A stretch of 42,776 nt of DNA, from contig NZ_LPNR01000074.1 of NCBI RefSeq assembly GCF_019266065.1, positions 1 through 42,776 of the forward strand, given 5' to 3'. The DNA is from Nocardia sp. MH4. GTDB taxonomy: Bacteria; Actinomycetota; Actinomycetes; Mycobacteriales; Mycobacteriaceae. Shown here one piece after another: positions 31,065 through 40,624 of this stretch. The notes beneath the pieces were generated by a model, which ran no database searches, was not told the origin of the DNA, and saw only the letters and a list, made by a program, of their open reading frames with translations. A program made the position numbers and the translations under genes. The stretch's first letter is position 1, and the number at the start of each line of letters is the position of its first letter.

Positions 31065-32072
31065 TCACGGCGCGGTGGCGAACCCGAGATCGATCACCGC
31101 GTCCCGCTCGGCGACCAGTTCGGCGACACTGGCGTCGATCTCGGCCCGCGCGTAGTCGTCGAGGTCCAGGTCGTCGACGATGCGGTACTGCCCACCGACG
31201 CAGGTGACCGGGAACGAGCTGACCAATCCCTTCGGCACGCCGTAGGAGCCGTCGGAGGGCACGGCCATCGAGGTCCAGTCGTCGGCGGGCGTGCCGAGGA
31301 CCCAGTCGTGGAGGTGGTCGATGGCGGCGCTGGCCGCGCTGGCGGCCGAGGACGCGCCGCGGGCCTTGATGATCGCGGTACCGCGCTGCTGCACGGTCGG
31401 CACGAAGACCTCCCGCACCCACTGCGGCTCGACCAGTTCCGGCGCGGGCTTGCCCGCGACGGTGGCGTGCGTCAGATCGGGGAACTGGGTCGCGGAGTGG
31501 TTGCCCCACACCGCCATCCGGGCGATATCGGCCGCCGGGGCGCCGGTGCGCGCGGCCAGCTGGGCGATGGCGCGATTGTGGTCGAGGCGGGTGAGCGCGG
31601 TGAAGCGGTCGGCCGGTACGTCGGGCGCGTTGCGCATCGCGATGTAAGCGTTGGTGTTGGCGGGATTTCCGACGACGAGCACCCGCACGTCCGAAGCGGC
31701 GACGGCATTGATCGCGGCGCCCTGACCGGTGAAGATCGGCCCGTTCGCGGCGAGCAGGTCGCCGCGCTCCATGCCGGGGCCACGCGGGCGGGCACCGACG
31801 AGCAGCGCCACGCTCGCGCCGTCGAACCCGACCGACGGATCGTCGGTGATCTCGATCGAGGACAGCAGCGGGAACGCGCCGTCCTCGAGTTCCATCGCGA
31901 CCCCCTCGAGGGCGCGCACCGCGGCAGGCACCTCGAGCAGCCGCAAGCGCACCGGGGTGTCGTGCCCGAGCATCGCGCCCGCGGCGATCCGGAACAGCAG
32001 TCCGTAGGCGATCTGTCCCGCACCACCGGTGACGCTGACGGTGACCGGAGTTCTGCTGGCTGGGTGGCTCAC
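31065..32072 (-). CDS. mdh: Malate dehydrogenase Mdh
   Basis: Oxidises malate to oxaloacetate with NAD in the TCA cycle. 335 residues of the cytoplasmic/actinobacterial LDH-MDH fold. Rossmann entry [21 protein letters not shown]; acidic LLEVP after strand 2; the substrate Arg in [24 protein letters not shown]; catalytic RLDHNRA and [16 protein letters not shown] 32072 is normal. It follows the small membrane protein on the same strand (93-bp gap) and converges on the SOS radical SAM gene. Nothing unusual in sequence. Confidence 0.95.
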   Translation of the reverse strand: MSHPASRTPVTVSVTGGAGQIAYGLLFRIAAGAMLGHDTPVRLRLLEVPAAVRALEGVAMELEDGAFPLLSSIEITDDPSVGFDGASVALLVGARPRGPGMERGDLLAANGPIFTGQGAAINAVAASDVRVLVVGNPANTNAYIAMRNAPDVPADRFTALTRLDHNRAIAQLAARTGAPAADIARMAVWGNHSATQFPDLTHATVAGKPAPELVEPQWVREVFVPTVQQRGTAIIKARGASSAASAASAAIDHLHDWVLGTPADDWTSMAVPSDGSYGVPKGLVSSFPVTCVGGQYRIVDDLDLDDYARAEIDASVAELVAERDAVIDLGFATAP

Positions 32073-32165
32073 GACCGACTCCTCGCACTGGACGACTTGG
32101 CGCCTCCCACGCTAATCAGTCACCCCGCCCCGAACCGGGATCCGTGAGGCAGAACACCACGCGGG

Positions 32166-32813
32166 TCAGACGAGTTCGGCGACCTCGGCGTCGGTCAGCA
32201 CGACCGGCGACACCGCGTCCTTGGCCCGGACCAGCCGCACACCGCGATACAGCGGCCGCTCCCCCAGCCCCGCATCGCGCGCCTCGGCCCGCAACTGCTG
32301 CACCAGCACCTCCGACACGGCGACGGCGGCGGCGAGCTCACTGGCGGCCAGCGCGTCGGCGAGCTTGCGCAGCCCGAGTACATGCAGTTCGCGTCCGCTG
32401 CCGGAATCGGTGTACATCGCCAGCGGCACCACCTGGATGTCGGCGCCGACGGTCACCTTCAGCACGATCCGGCTGAGCCGGCCGGGGTAGACCAGCAGCT
32501 GCACGCCGGTCGCCCGCGCGAGGTCGACGCGCCGCTCCCCGAAGAGCCGGTGCGCGCGGATCTCGGTGCCGCTCAACCACATCCGCCTGCGCCGGAACGC
32601 GAACACGTAACCGAGGGTCGGCACGGCAACGACCAGTCCGAGGACGATCGCGAACAGCCAGCTCAACCACAGCGCGGACAGCAGCGTCACGCCCACGCCG
32701 ACACCGATCGCGGCCAGCGCGAGCCTGCGCAACATCGGCGCGAACACCTCGGGCGCGACCAGGTCGATGCCGACCGGTTCCGTTCCCGCCCGCCCGGACT
32801 CCCCGTCCACCAT
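32166..32813 (-). CDS. Two-helix membrane protein with PH-like domain
   Basis: 215 residues. Two closely spaced TM helices (about residues 31-50 and 51-72) are followed by a soluble part that begins with RRRMWLSGTEIRAHRLFGERRVDLARATGVQLLV, the pattern of bacterial PH-like (DUF304-type) domains. A C-terminal helical region of about 60 residues follows. I cannot name a family with certainty. ATG 32813 is preceded by GAGAGGGA; the frame extends to 32999 without similarity. It sits between hisS and mdh on the same strand, where mycobacteria have a different gene (glyoxalase II-like, as I recall). Confidence 0.6.
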   Translation of the reverse strand: MVDGESGRAGTEPVGIDLVAPEVFAPMLRRLALAAIGVGVGVTLLSALWLSWLFAIVLGLVVAVPTLGYVFAFRRRRMWLSGTEIRAHRLFGERRVDLARATGVQLLVYPGRLSRIVLKVTVGADIQVVPLAMYTDSGSGRELHVLGLRKLADALAASELAAAVAVSEVLVQQLRAEARDAGLGERPLYRGVRLVRAKDAVSPVVLTDAEVAELV

Positions 32814-32883
32814 GTCCCTCTCCACCCGGGCGGCCCGTCCGACCCGAGGCGCGGTCAGACTACCGCGCCCCGGATCGCCGGGC

Positions 32884-34164
32884 TCAGTGTCCGAGCGCGG
32901 AGCGCAGCACTCCCACGACCTCGCCCAGGGGCACCTGCCGCTGCTCGCCGGTCGCCATCTCCTTGACCCCGATCGAGTTCTCCTCCAGATCGCGATCACC
33001 CAGCACCAGGGTGAATTTCGCGCCGGAGCGGTCGGCGCCCTTCATCGCACCCTTCATCCCGCGCCCGCCGTAGGCCAGGTCGACGCTGATGCCCGCGCCG
33101 CGCAGCGCGCCGGCCAGCGCGACCAGTCGCGCCTTGGCGGCGTCACCGAGCGCGATGCCGTACACCTGGCAGCGCGCCGGATCGGCCGCGGCCTTGCCCT
33201 CGGCCGCCAGCGCGAGCACGGTCCGGTCGACACCGATGCCGAAACCGATGCCCGACAGCGGCTGCCCGCCGAGCTCGGCCATCAGTCCGTCGTAGCGGCC
33301 GCCACCACCGATGCCGGACTGCGCGCCCAACTGGTCGTGCACGAATTCGAAGGTGGTCTTGGTGTAGTAGTCCAGGCCGCGGACCATGCGCGGGTTCACC
33401 ACGTAGGGCACGCCGAGGGCGTCGAGGTGGGCCAGCACCTGCTCGAAGTGCGTCTCCGCCGACTCGGAGAGGTGATCGATCATCAACGGCGCGTTCGCGG
33501 TCAGCTCGCGCACCTCCGGCCGCTTGTCGTCGAGGACGCGCAGCGGGTTGATCTGGGCGCGGCGACGGGTCTCCTCGTCGAGCGGGAGCCCGAGCAGGAA
33601 CTCCTGCAGCAGCTCCCGGTACTGCGGGCGGCAGGTCTCATCGCCCAGCGAGGTGATCTCGAGACGGAAGCCGTCCAGACCGAGGCCGCGGAACCCGGCG
33701 TCGGCGATCGCGATGACCTCCGCGTCCAGCGCAGGGTCGTCGACGCCGATCGCCTCGATGCCCACCTGCTGCAACTGCCGGTAGCGGCCGGCCTGCGGGC
33801 GCTCGTAGCGGAAGAACGGCCCGGCGTAGCACAGCTTGAGCGGCAGCTGGCCGCTCTTGTCCAAGCCGTGCTGGATCACCGCGCGCATGACGCCCGCGGT
33901 GCCTTCGGGACGCAGGGTGAAGCTCTCGCCGTTGCGGTCGGCGAAGGTCCACATCTCCTTGCTGACCACGTCGGTCGACTCACCGACACCACGCGCGAAC
34001 AGGGCGGTCTGTTCGAATACCGGCAGCTCGATGTGCCCGTACCCGGCGAGTCGGGCGGCGTGGATCAAGCCGTCGCGCACGGCGACGAACTCGGCCGAGC
34101 CGGGCGGCACGTAATCCGGGACCCCCTTCGGGGCGGTGAAGCTGCTGGTCTTGGTCACGATCAT
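32884..34164 (-). CDS. hisS: Histidyl-tRNA synthetase HisS
   Basis: Charges tRNA-His. 426 residues, very close to the mycobacterial enzyme. Motif 1 area [14 protein letters not shown], motif 2 ([20 protein letters not shown]), the histidine A motif [27 protein letters not shown], motif 3 [13 protein letters not shown], then the anticodon domain. ATG 34164 follows GGGGAA by about seven bases; GTG 34158 would remove two residues and matches some homologues better. It is divergent from ppiB (79-bp gap), as in M. tuberculosis. Confidence 0.95.
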   Translation of the reverse strand: MIVTKTSSFTAPKGVPDYVPPGSAEFVAVRDGLIHAARLAGYGHIELPVFEQTALFARGVGESTDVVSKEMWTFADRNGESFTLRPEGTAGVMRAVIQHGLDKSGQLPLKLCYAGPFFRYERPQAGRYRQLQQVGIEAIGVDDPALDAEVIAIADAGFRGLGLDGFRLEITSLGDETCRPQYRELLQEFLLGLPLDEETRRRAQINPLRVLDDKRPEVRELTANAPLMIDHLSESAETHFEQVLAHLDALGVPYVVNPRMVRGLDYYTKTTFEFVHDQLGAQSGIGGGGRYDGLMAELGGQPLSGIGFGIGVDRTVLALAAEGKAAADPARCQVYGIALGDAAKARLVALAGALRGAGISVDLAYGGRGMKGAMKGADRSGAKFTLVLGDRDLEENSIGVKEMATGEQRQVPLGEVVGVLRSALGH

Positions 34165-34243
34165 CCAGTTTTCCCCACGGGCGCCCCTCGAGTCCAACCG
34201 GTTACCCTCTAGACGAACCTGACGACACGGGAGGAACGCGGTA

Positions 34244-35149
34244 GTGCCGAGTAACGAACAGCGACGGGCGGCGGCCAAGCGCAAGCTGGAGCGCCAGCTG
34301 GCACGACGGGCCGAGCAGGAGAAGAAGCGCAAGCGCCTGGTGATCGCGGGCTCGGTACTGGGTGTGATCGTGGTCGCCGCCGCCGTGACCGGCGTGTACT
34401 TCCTCACCAAGGGCGGCGACGAGGCGGATTCCTCGGCCACCGCGAGCACCTCGGCCACCAGCAAGCGTGAACTACCCCCGGCCGCCGACGCGCCCGCGGT
34501 CGCCGCCAAGCCGGCCACCGTCACCTGCGCCTACCCCGTCGGCGCGGAGCCCGCGAGCAAGCCGGTCGCGCCGCCGAGCACCACCACGGTCGCCTCCGGC
34601 CCCGACGCGCCGAAGACCAAGGTGTCCATCGATTCCACCCAGGGACCGATCGGCCTCGAGCTCGACAGTGCCGAATCGCCGTGCACCGTCAACAGTTTCG
34701 TGAGCCTGGCGCAGCAGGGCTACTTCGACAACACCAGCTGCCACCGCATCTCGGCCGAGGAGGGCTTCGAGATGCTGCAGTGCGGCGACCCCACCGCCAG
34801 CGGCATGGGCGGGCCGGGCTACAGCTTCGCCAACGAGTACCCGACCGATCAGTTCCCGACGACCGATCCGGACAACGATCCCGCGCTCAACAGCCCGATC
34901 AAGTACAAGCGTGGCGTGATCGCGATGGCCAACTCGGGCCTGACCCCCGAGGGCACCAACGGCAGCCAGTTCTTCCTGGTCTACGGCGACACCATCCTGC
35001 CGCCGAAGTACACGATCTTCGGCACCATCGACGAGGCGGGCCTGACGACGCTGGAGAAGGTCGGCGCCGCGGGCGACGACGGATCCATGTCGGCCGGCGG
35101 CGGCAAGCCGAAGATGCCGATCAGCTTCACCACCGTCAAGGTGGGCTGA
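34244..35149 (+). CDS. ppiB: Membrane-anchored cyclophilin PpiB-like peptidyl-prolyl isomerase
   Basis: 301 residues. A Lys/Arg-rich cytoplasmic N-terminus with coiled-coil character (residues 1-31) leads to one TM helix (about 32-54), a Ser/Thr/Ala/Pro linker, and an extracytoplasmic cyclophilin domain from about residue 120: [70 protein letters not shown]. Several catalytic-site positions of classical cyclophilins (His-Arg, Phe, Gln in GSQFF) are kept. GTG 34244 has GGGAGGAA seven bases upstream. It likely helps fold exported proteins. The domain order equals mycobacterial Rv2582. Confidence 0.92.
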   Translation: MPSNEQRRAAAKRKLERQLARRAEQEKKRKRLVIAGSVLGVIVVAAAVTGVYFLTKGGDEADSSATASTSATSKRELPPAADAPAVAAKPATVTCAYPVGAEPASKPVAPPSTTTVASGPDAPKTKVSIDSTQGPIGLELDSAESPCTVNSFVSLAQQGYFDNTSCHRISAEEGFEMLQCGDPTASGMGGPGYSFANEYPTDQFPTTDPDNDPALNSPIKYKRGVIAMANSGLTPEGTNGSQFFLVYGDTILPPKYTIFGTIDEAGLTTLEKVGAAGDDGSMSAGGGKPKMPISFTTVKVG

Positions 35150-35167
35150 CACCGCCACACGCAGCGT

Positions 35168-35206
35168 GAAACGGGTCGGACGCCACCATGGTGTCCGGCC
35201 CGTTTC
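35168..35206 (+). terminator. Hairpin after ppiB
   Basis: GAAACGGG (35168-35175) pairs with CCCGTTTC (35199-35206), and CGGAC with GTCCG continues the stem across one T-G wobble, with an 11-base loop. It starts 19 bp after the ppiB stop and is followed by a short T-run (GGTTTT). Likely terminator. The next 219 bp up to the coiled-coil gene hold no recognisable gene. Confidence 0.75.
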
Positions 35207-35425
35207 CGGTTTTCCGGCCCCGACACCGCCAGAAGATCATCAGAGGCAAGGCAATCCTACGTTTCATCCGGCCGACAGCCTCGAACACCGTACTTTCTCC
35301 CCCGCCACTCCATGTCGGCCGAAACTTCTCGACACCTCCCGTGCGTGGCTCCGCCAGACATACAGTCGTGTCCTTCGCGCGGTAGTCTCAGATGTCCACT
35401 TCCACAGCAGCATCGGGGAGCAGTC

Positions 35426-35968
35426 ATGGCGGAACTCGACGACATCGGCAGCGAAACGGCGTCCATGATGCGCATCATGCTGCAGATGGCCACCCTGGTC
35501 GCCCTCAAGTCGCGTGAGCACGGTCAGAAAGAGGCCGAGGCCCGCGCCAAGGCGGTCGAGGCGAAGATGAAGGAAGCCCGCGAGTTGCAGATCCGCGAGG
35601 CGCGCGAGCTGAAGGCCAAGGACCCGCGCAATCTCGAACTGGTGCAGATGATGTCGGTCGGCGCCAAGTCGAGCCAGCCGCGGGGACTGACCCTGGAGAA
35701 GGACCCGTCCTCCCCCTTCGCGAGCGGCGCCGCCGCGAAGGCCGCGCAGGCGCCTCAGTTGGGCTACGACTCCGTCGAGCGGCGCGCGGCCATCGCCGCC
35801 CATCTCGAACGGGCGGGCGTCGCACCGGAATTGGCCGAGGTGCGCATGCTCGTCGAGATGGGACAGGGCATCTCGCCGGACGAGGCGATCCGCCGCACGA
35901 ACGCGGGCGCCCGCCGCACCGGCATCGAACGCGGTATCGATCCGCGTGGCCTCGAACGCGGGCGCTGA
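35426..35968 (+). CDS. Coiled-coil protein of unknown function beside the T4SS-like operon
   Basis: 180 residues. Residues 1-30 are helical (ETASMMRIMLQMATLVALKS). Residues 30-73 form a highly charged coiled coil of repeated Lys/Glu/Ala (EAEARAKAVEAKMKEARELQIREARELKAK). The C-terminal half has a UBA-like helical segment (ERRAAIAAHLERAGVAPELAEVRMLVEMGQG) and ends in an Arg-rich stretch. I do not recognise the family. ATG 35426 has CGGGGAG at good spacing. It converges on the DUF4913 gene and may belong functionally with the type IV secretion block, though it is transcribed the other way; this is inference from position. Confidence 0.65.
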   Translation: MAELDDIGSETASMMRIMLQMATLVALKSREHGQKEAEARAKAVEAKMKEARELQIREARELKAKDPRNLELVQMMSVGAKSSQPRGLTLEKDPSSPFASGAAAKAAQAPQLGYDSVERRAAIAAHLERAGVAPELAEVRMLVEMGQGISPDEAIRRTNAGARRTGIERGIDPRGLERGR

Positions 35969-35970
35969 CC

Positions 35971-36014
35971 CCGGCGAACATGCGTCGCCGGGCGGCCGGA
36001 GCACCGGCCGCCCG
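35971..36014. terminator. Overlapping GC hairpins between convergent genes
   Basis: A first stem pairs 35971-35977 with 35985-35991 (7 bp). A second, stronger stem pairs 35989-35999 with 36004-36014 (11 bp perfect) with loop AGCA. The two share bases 35989-35991, so they are alternatives. It lies between the coiled-coil gene stop (35968) and the DUF4913 gene end (36032). Bidirectional terminator is likely. Confidence 0.75.
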
Positions 36015-36031
36015 CGACGATCACCGCGCGG

Positions 36032-36457
36032 CTACAGCGTCGGCTTGGTCTTGAGCCACGGCTCGGTGACCTCCGGATCGGAGAACATCTCCTGATCCGC
36101 GCCCTCCTGGTCGCGCAACGGCAGCGGATCCAGCATGCTCTTGTGCCCGTTGCGCACGCTGCAGTACTTGAACGGCCCACGGGGATCGAACAACTTGGCC
36201 ATGTGCTGGTCGGCGTGGTCGAGGAACCACACGCTGATTCCCGGCCCGCCCTCGAGCCGATAGTGCTCCCAGGCCTGCCACAGCGCGTCGAGGCGGATGA
36301 CTGCCTCGGTGTGGCGCCACCATTCGGGGCACCACACGGTGTCGCTGATATCGGTGACCTGCCTGCGGTACACCTTGCTCAGGTAGCCGTTGACGAACTC
36401 CACGACATTGGGATAGCCGTTGGTGAGGTCGTTGGATCCGGGCATCGGCTGATTCAC
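36032..36457 (-). CDS. DUF4913 protein
   Basis: 141 residues of DUF4913, a family found in actinobacterial conjugative and plasmid regions. Readable core: VWCPEWWRHTEAVIRLDALWQAWEHYR, then SVWFLDHADQHMAKLFDPRGPFKYC. It is rich in Trp and His. Function unknown. Start GTG 36457 overlaps the stop of the coupling-ATPase gene (GTGA); an upstream frame to 36865 lies inside that gene and is not used. It is the last gene of the type IV secretion-like operon, ending before the hairpin at 35971-36014. Confidence 0.82.
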   Translation of the reverse strand: MNQPMPGSNDLTNGYPNVVEFVNGYLSKVYRRQVTDISDTVWCPEWWRHTEAVIRLDALWQAWEHYRLEGGPGISVWFLDHADQHMAKLFDPRGPFKYCSVRNGHKSMLDPLPLRDQEGADQEMFSDPEVTEPWLKTKPTL

Positions 36458-38277
36458 AGCGGCTTGACCTCCTCGACGTCGCCGTACTGCTCCGGCGGAG
36501 TGGAATTCGACAGCACCGGCGTTCCGATCAGATCGTCGATGCGGGTCTTGCGGGTCGGATCGTTGTACTCGATCGACTGTTTGACCGCCGCGGCGTACTC
36601 CCCTTCCCACCAGGGCACGGTCCGGACCAGCACGGCGGGCTGCCCCGAGGTGAACACCACCGCGCGACCGCGCGGCAGCGTCGCCAGGCCCTGCGCGGTG
36701 AAGGTCACCGAGGAGCTGAGCGAGCGCGAGTAGCTCTTGCTGCTGCCCGACTGCGACATCGACTGCGAGATCGAGTCGTACTCGCCGATCGCCTCGGACC
36801 GGTCGCGCAGGAACGCCATGTCGTCGACACCGCTGCCGAGCACCTTGATGTTGGCCGCCGACCACAGCGCGCTCATGCCCGCGTCGCCCCAGCAGCGCGC
36901 ACCCTGTGCCCAGGACTGCAGCACCGTCATCACCACGATGCCGCGCGAGCCGAAGTGGCTGTACTGCTTGGGCAGATCCTTCCAGCGCACCACGTTCGCC
37001 GCCTCGTCGAGCACCGCGAGCAGCGGAATCGGCAGCCGCCCACCGGACGACAGCGAGGCCTTGCGCATGGCCACATCGATGACGGCCTCGGTCAGCGCGC
37101 TGACCAGCGGCGCCGCCGAGCCACGGCCCTCCAGCGACAAGCAGTAGAGCGTGCCGTTGCGCTCGATGAACTCGAGTTCGTCGAACTGCAGCCGATCACC
37201 GCTGCCGCGGGTGATCCACGGGTGCACATTCGACATCTGCAGGCAGCGCACCATCTTCTTCGCGGTGCCGAAGATGCCGCTCTTGGTGCGCTGTTCAGCG
37301 TTGTACTGCATGGCCAGACCGGAGGCGGTGAAGTCGTGCCCGGCGCCACGCAGGTGCTCGATCGGCTCACTGTTCTGCGGGTTGGTCACCCATTCCCACA
37401 CCTGGGTGATCGGCTTGCCCGCGATCGCGGCGGCCAGGAACAGCCCGGCCAGCAGGTCCTCGGCCTCGGGATCGAAGAAGCTGTCGGTGTTGTCGGCGCC
37501 GCCGCTCTCGGCGTCGGCGAAGTGGCCCGCCAGGCGGGCCGCCCGCATCTCGCAGCCCTCCTTGCGGTGATCGACCCAGGCCAGCGGATCCCAGAACCAC
37601 ACCGGGCGTTCGCCCGCCACGCCCTGCGGGTCGAACACGAAGGTCGCGCTGCCCTTGGCCTCGCGCACATTTCGGGTCGCGTCGACCACGTCGCGCTTGT
37701 TCGAGGTGGTCAGCACGGGACCGATGGCCGACAGGATCGCCGGGATCACGCGCGAGGTGGACTTGCCCTGACGCGGGCCCCAGATGTCGAGGTGCAGATC
37801 CTCGTAGGAGCCGTAGAGCGGGGAACCGTCGGCGACGGCGACGCCGATCGGCACGCCCGGCGCGTCGTTGGTGCCCAGCCGCACCCCGAGATCGAGGGCC
37901 TTCTGGCGCACCCCGGCCTCGGTGATCGAGGCGATGGCGCTGCCAGTGCCCATGTGATCGGCCTTGTCGTCGATCGACAGCCTGCCCTTGACCGCGCGCT
38001 TCTTCAGCTGCTTGCGGACCACCACGTAGGCGATGACCGCCGCGATCACCAGCAGCACGATCACCGTCGACGCCCGGGGCCAGTGCAGTTTGCCGCGCGC
38101 CAGATCGGCGACCACCGCGATCGGGTTGGCCGGAATGTTCTGCGGCACCACCGACAGCGCGTTGCCCAGGTGCAGCGCGACGGCGAGGGTGATCAGCGTC
38201 GCAAAGCCGAACACGATCAGGATCAGCGTCGTGTCGGGTCCGACCGCGGCCGGATCCGTCACCTTCTTCTTCGCCAC
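36454..38277 (-). CDS. VirD4/TraG-like type IV coupling ATPase
   Basis: 607 residues. Two N-terminal TM helices (about 17-37 and 70-88) anchor a cytoplasmic AAA+/FtsK-like ATPase. Walker A is GPRQGKST (167-174), with DLHLDIWGP before it, and Walker B LLAVLDEAAN (419-428). The TraM/VirD4 recognition block GSRGIVVMTVLQSWAQGARCWG follows, then a Ser-rich stretch (about 503-522). This is the motor that links substrate (DNA or protein) to the secretion channel. GTG 38277 has AAGGAGG six bases upstream, the best ribosome site in the operon. It lies 40 bp after the lipoprotein gene and overlaps the DUF4913 gene. No relaxase is seen in the window. Confidence 0.88.
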   Translation of the reverse strand: MAKKKVTDPAAVGPDTTLILIVFGFATLITLAVALHLGNALSVVPQNIPANPIAVVADLARGKLHWPRASTVIVLLVIAAVIAYVVVRKQLKKRAVKGRLSIDDKADHMGTGSAIASITEAGVRQKALDLGVRLGTNDAPGVPIGVAVADGSPLYGSYEDLHLDIWGPRQGKSTSRVIPAILSAIGPVLTTSNKRDVVDATRNVREAKGSATFVFDPQGVAGERPVWFWDPLAWVDHRKEGCEMRAARLAGHFADAESGGADNTDSFFDPEAEDLLAGLFLAAAIAGKPITQVWEWVTNPQNSEPIEHLRGAGHDFTASGLAMQYNAEQRTKSGIFGTAKKMVRCLQMSNVHPWITRGSGDRLQFDELEFIERNGTLYCLSLEGRGSAAPLVSALTEAVIDVAMRKASLSSGGRLPIPLLAVLDEAANVVRWKDLPKQYSHFGSRGIVVMTVLQSWAQGARCWGDAGMSALWSAANIKVLGSGVDDMAFLRDRSEAIGEYDSISQSMSQSGSSKSYSRSLSSSVTFTAQGLATLPRGRAVVFTSGQPAVLVRTVPWWEGEYAAAVKQSIEYNDPTRKTRIDDLIGTPVLSNSTPPEQYGDVEEVKPL

Positions 38278-38317
38278 GTGTGCCTCCTTGTGGACCTTGT
38301 CGGATGGTGGTGGGTGC

Positions 38318-38902
38318 TCAGCGGAACGCGTCGAGGCGCCAGCCTTGCGGCGTCTGCACCACGGTCGCGATGACCGTGCCCGGCGGGAGGGCCTCGGACC
38401 GCCCGTTCGGGTAGACGACCGTCTGCTCGATGCCGATCTTGTACTGCGCCACCGCGGGATCCGCGCTCGCCGGCGCCTTCTCGCCGGACGCGAAGGCGAA
38501 GGCCTCGACGTGTGCCTTCGCCTTGGCCCAGTCCGCCCACTGCAGCGACGGTTTCGGCGTGTCGGTGGCCCCCGTCGAACCGTCCAGCATACGTATCATG
38601 CTGGGCCCCAGCCATTTTCGCGCGCGTTGCAGCGACTCGCCCGGTTGTTCGGTGGCCGGGTTCCAGGTGTAGATCTCGCGCAGGGCCACGACCGCGACGC
38701 CGTCGGCCGTCGTCGGGTCGACCGTGGCCGCGGCGTCGAGCAACCGGGTGGTCGAGGTGGCCGAGTCCGGGCGCGCGGCATCGGGATCGCCGCCGCAAGC
38801 GGCGATCGGGAGCAGGACCGCCACGAGCATCACCGCCGGAATTGTGCGGATTCGTGTTCTCTCCCACCAGGTTATCCCCGGAATCGGGGAACGTGTGGTC
38901 AC
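38318..38902 (-). CDS. Lipoprotein, possible VirB8/NTF2-like T4SS component
   Basis: 194 residues from GTG 38902. Signal peptide with positive stretch (WWERTRIRT), hydrophobic core, and a lipobox ending LPIAAC at the Cys to be lipidated (residue about 36). The mature part begins GGDPDA. It has helices followed by three to four strands (VAQYKIGIEQTVVYPNG, GTVIATVVQTPQGWRLDAF), the order seen in NTF2-like/VirB8-like domains of Gram-positive secretion channels; this fold call is tentative. The start overlaps the wall-hydrolase stop (GTGA). It acts outside the membrane, next to the wall hydrolase. Confidence 0.7.
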   Translation of the reverse strand: MTTRSPIPGITWWERTRIRTIPAVMLVAVLLPIAACGGDPDAARPDSATSTTRLLDAAATVDPTTADGVAVVALREIYTWNPATEQPGESLQRARKWLGPSMIRMLDGSTGATDTPKPSLQWADWAKAKAHVEAFAFASGEKAPASADPAVAQYKIGIEQTVVYPNGRSEALPPGTVIATVVQTPQGWRLDAFR

Positions 38903-40566
38903 AACACCCTCCTCGCCCGCGCGTCGCCCGGCACGGCCACCTCGGTGACGCCACCGCCGCCACCGCTGCTCGACGGTGGCACCGCCTGGATCATCTGACC
39001 GTTGCCCGCGTAGATCCCCACCTTCGACGGGCCCTTCGGCCCGAACCCGCTGAACACCAGATCGCCGACCGCCATCTTGGAGATCGGTACCTCCCGACCG
39101 GATTCCCACTGTTGCTCGGCGGTGCGCGGCAGGATGATCGCGCCCGAGGACGCCGCGAACACCGCGGCGGCGGTCAGGCCCGGCGCGTCGAAGCCGCCGC
39201 TGCTCGGGCCCTGGACGCCGCCCCCACCCCACACGTACGGGGTGCCGAGCCAGTCGTGAGCGGCCTCGACGATCTGCGCGCCACCGGCGCCCTGTTCCGG
39301 CGTGAACCGGCCCTGCGCGCCCGGCGCGCGATACTGCGGCTCCATCGACAAGATGTTGGTGACATACGGCTGGGTCTCGGAGTAGTGCGCCGCCACCTGA
39401 TTGGGCATCCCGCCCGAGGCCAGCACCGCGCCCTCACCGGCGTTGTATCCGGCCAGGGTCAGCGCGGGCAGGTCGCCGGAGACCCTGCCCGCGGCCATCC
39501 AGCCCGCGATCTTGTGGGCGATCGCGCACATGTAGCGGGCTTGGCCGATGATCGCGTCACCGTCGTCCCACACGCTGGCCGTGCCGTTGCCGTCGGCGTC
39601 GATGACATAGGGTTTGCCGTCGTCGGGATTGATGCTCACCGCGGTGCCGGGCAGGAACTGGGCCAGACCCTGCGCGCCGGCGGGCGAGGTCAGCCCGCGC
39701 CGGAAGCCCGACTCCTGCTTGGCCTGCGCGGCCAGCAGCGACGACGAGATCTCCGGGCACACCGTGCCCGCCCTGCGGTACCAGATCTCCAGCTCCGCGG
39801 GCACCTTCCCGTCGGCGAGCGCGCCGCCCGCGCTGCCGAAGCCGCGCACACAGTCGGCGTCGGTCGAGAAGGCCCGCGCGCCACCGACATCCGGGGTCGG
39901 CGCGCCGTCGAGCCAGGGCATCGGGTCGATCTGGCGGCCACCGGTGAAGCGGCCGCCGGGCACGATCTCGAAATGCAGGTGTGGGCCGCTGGATTCGCCC
40001 GCCGAGCCGACCATCCCGATCGGCTGTCCCGCGGTCACGGTCTCGCCGGTGCGCACCTTCACGCCGCGGTCCCACATGTGGCCGTAGACGGCCGAGAAGG
40101 CGCGCCCGTTGGTGTCGACGGAATCGACGACGATCCAGTTGCCGAAACCCGACGCGGGACCGGCGGCCACGACCCGGCCGTCGGACACCGAGTAGATGGT
40201 GGTGCCGTCGGCGGCGGCCATGTCGATGCCCTTGTGACCGCCACCGCGCGAACCGAACACGTCGGAGATGGTGAAGGTGCCGGTCTCGAGCGGCAGCGTG
40301 CGGCGCAGCGGACCGACGCCCGCGGCCAGCGACGGCGTGCCGGTGACCGCCGGGTTCGCCGTCGTGCTGGGCGTGACGGACGCGGCGGCGCGCGAATCAC
40401 CGACCGACTCGCCACCCAGCGGCGGCAGCGTCGGGGCCGCCGAACCGCTCAGCACGCCGGTGGTCTCGCAGGTCTCGTCGGAGGAGGGCAGCACGATGAC
40501 CAGCACGAGCGCGATCAGCCCGATGACCGAGCCCAGCGCCGTCATCAGCATCGTGCGGGCGTTCAC
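38899..40566 (-). CDS. Wall hydrolase: M23 peptidase, lytic transglycosylase and degenerate NlpC/P60 domains
   Basis: 555 residues. TM helix about 9-27. A Ser/Thr/Ala-rich linker leads to an M23 (LytM) domain with zinc ligands H111-x3-D115 and H196-L-H198 (GPHLHFE). The SLT-type transglycosylase has AKQESGF with catalytic E285, GAQGLAQFLP and AGYNAGEG. The last domain is NlpC/P60-like (GTPYVWGG, then GDLVF and VGIYAGNGQMIQA). Its catalytic Cys is replaced by Ala (FDAPGL for FDCSGL, A461) and the active-site His by Lys (SKVGIY, K515), so that domain should be inactive. Two active domains and one dead one suggest glycan strand and peptide cutting plus binding, to let a secretion channel through the wall. 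GTG 40566 starts it. Confidence 0.85.
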   Translation of the reverse strand: MNARTMLMTALGSVIGLIALVLVIVLPSSDETCETTGVLSGSAAPTLPPLGGESVGDSRAAASVTPSTTANPAVTGTPSLAAGVGPLRRTLPLETGTFTISDVFGSRGGGHKGIDMAAADGTTIYSVSDGRVVAAGPASGFGNWIVVDSVDTNGRAFSAVYGHMWDRGVKVRTGETVTAGQPIGMVGSAGESSGPHLHFEIVPGGRFTGGRQIDPMPWLDGAPTPDVGGARAFSTDADCVRGFGSAGGALADGKVPAELEIWYRRAGTVCPEISSSLLAAQAKQESGFRRGLTSPAGAQGLAQFLPGTAVSINPDDGKPYVIDADGNGTASVWDDGDAIIGQARYMCAIAHKIAGWMAAGRVSGDLPALTLAGYNAGEGAVLASGGMPNQVAAHYSETQPYVTNILSMEPQYRAPGAQGRFTPEQGAGGAQIVEAAHDWLGTPYVWGGGGVQGPSSGGFDAPGLTAAAVFAASSGAIILPRTAEQQWESGREVPISKMAVGDLVFSGFGPKGPSKVGIYAGNGQMIQAVPPSSSGGGGGVTEVAVPGDARARRVL

Positions 40567-40624
40567 CGGCCGCCGCCTGGCGTTCCGCGCCGGGCGCCGG
40601 GATCCGGGTCCGCCGCGGCGGTGA

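Noticed and set aside
35242..35260. IdeR/DtxR iron box between ppiB and the coiled-coil gene
   Set aside because: Only about 12 of 17 aligned bases agree with the consensus; too weak, and no iron gene follows.
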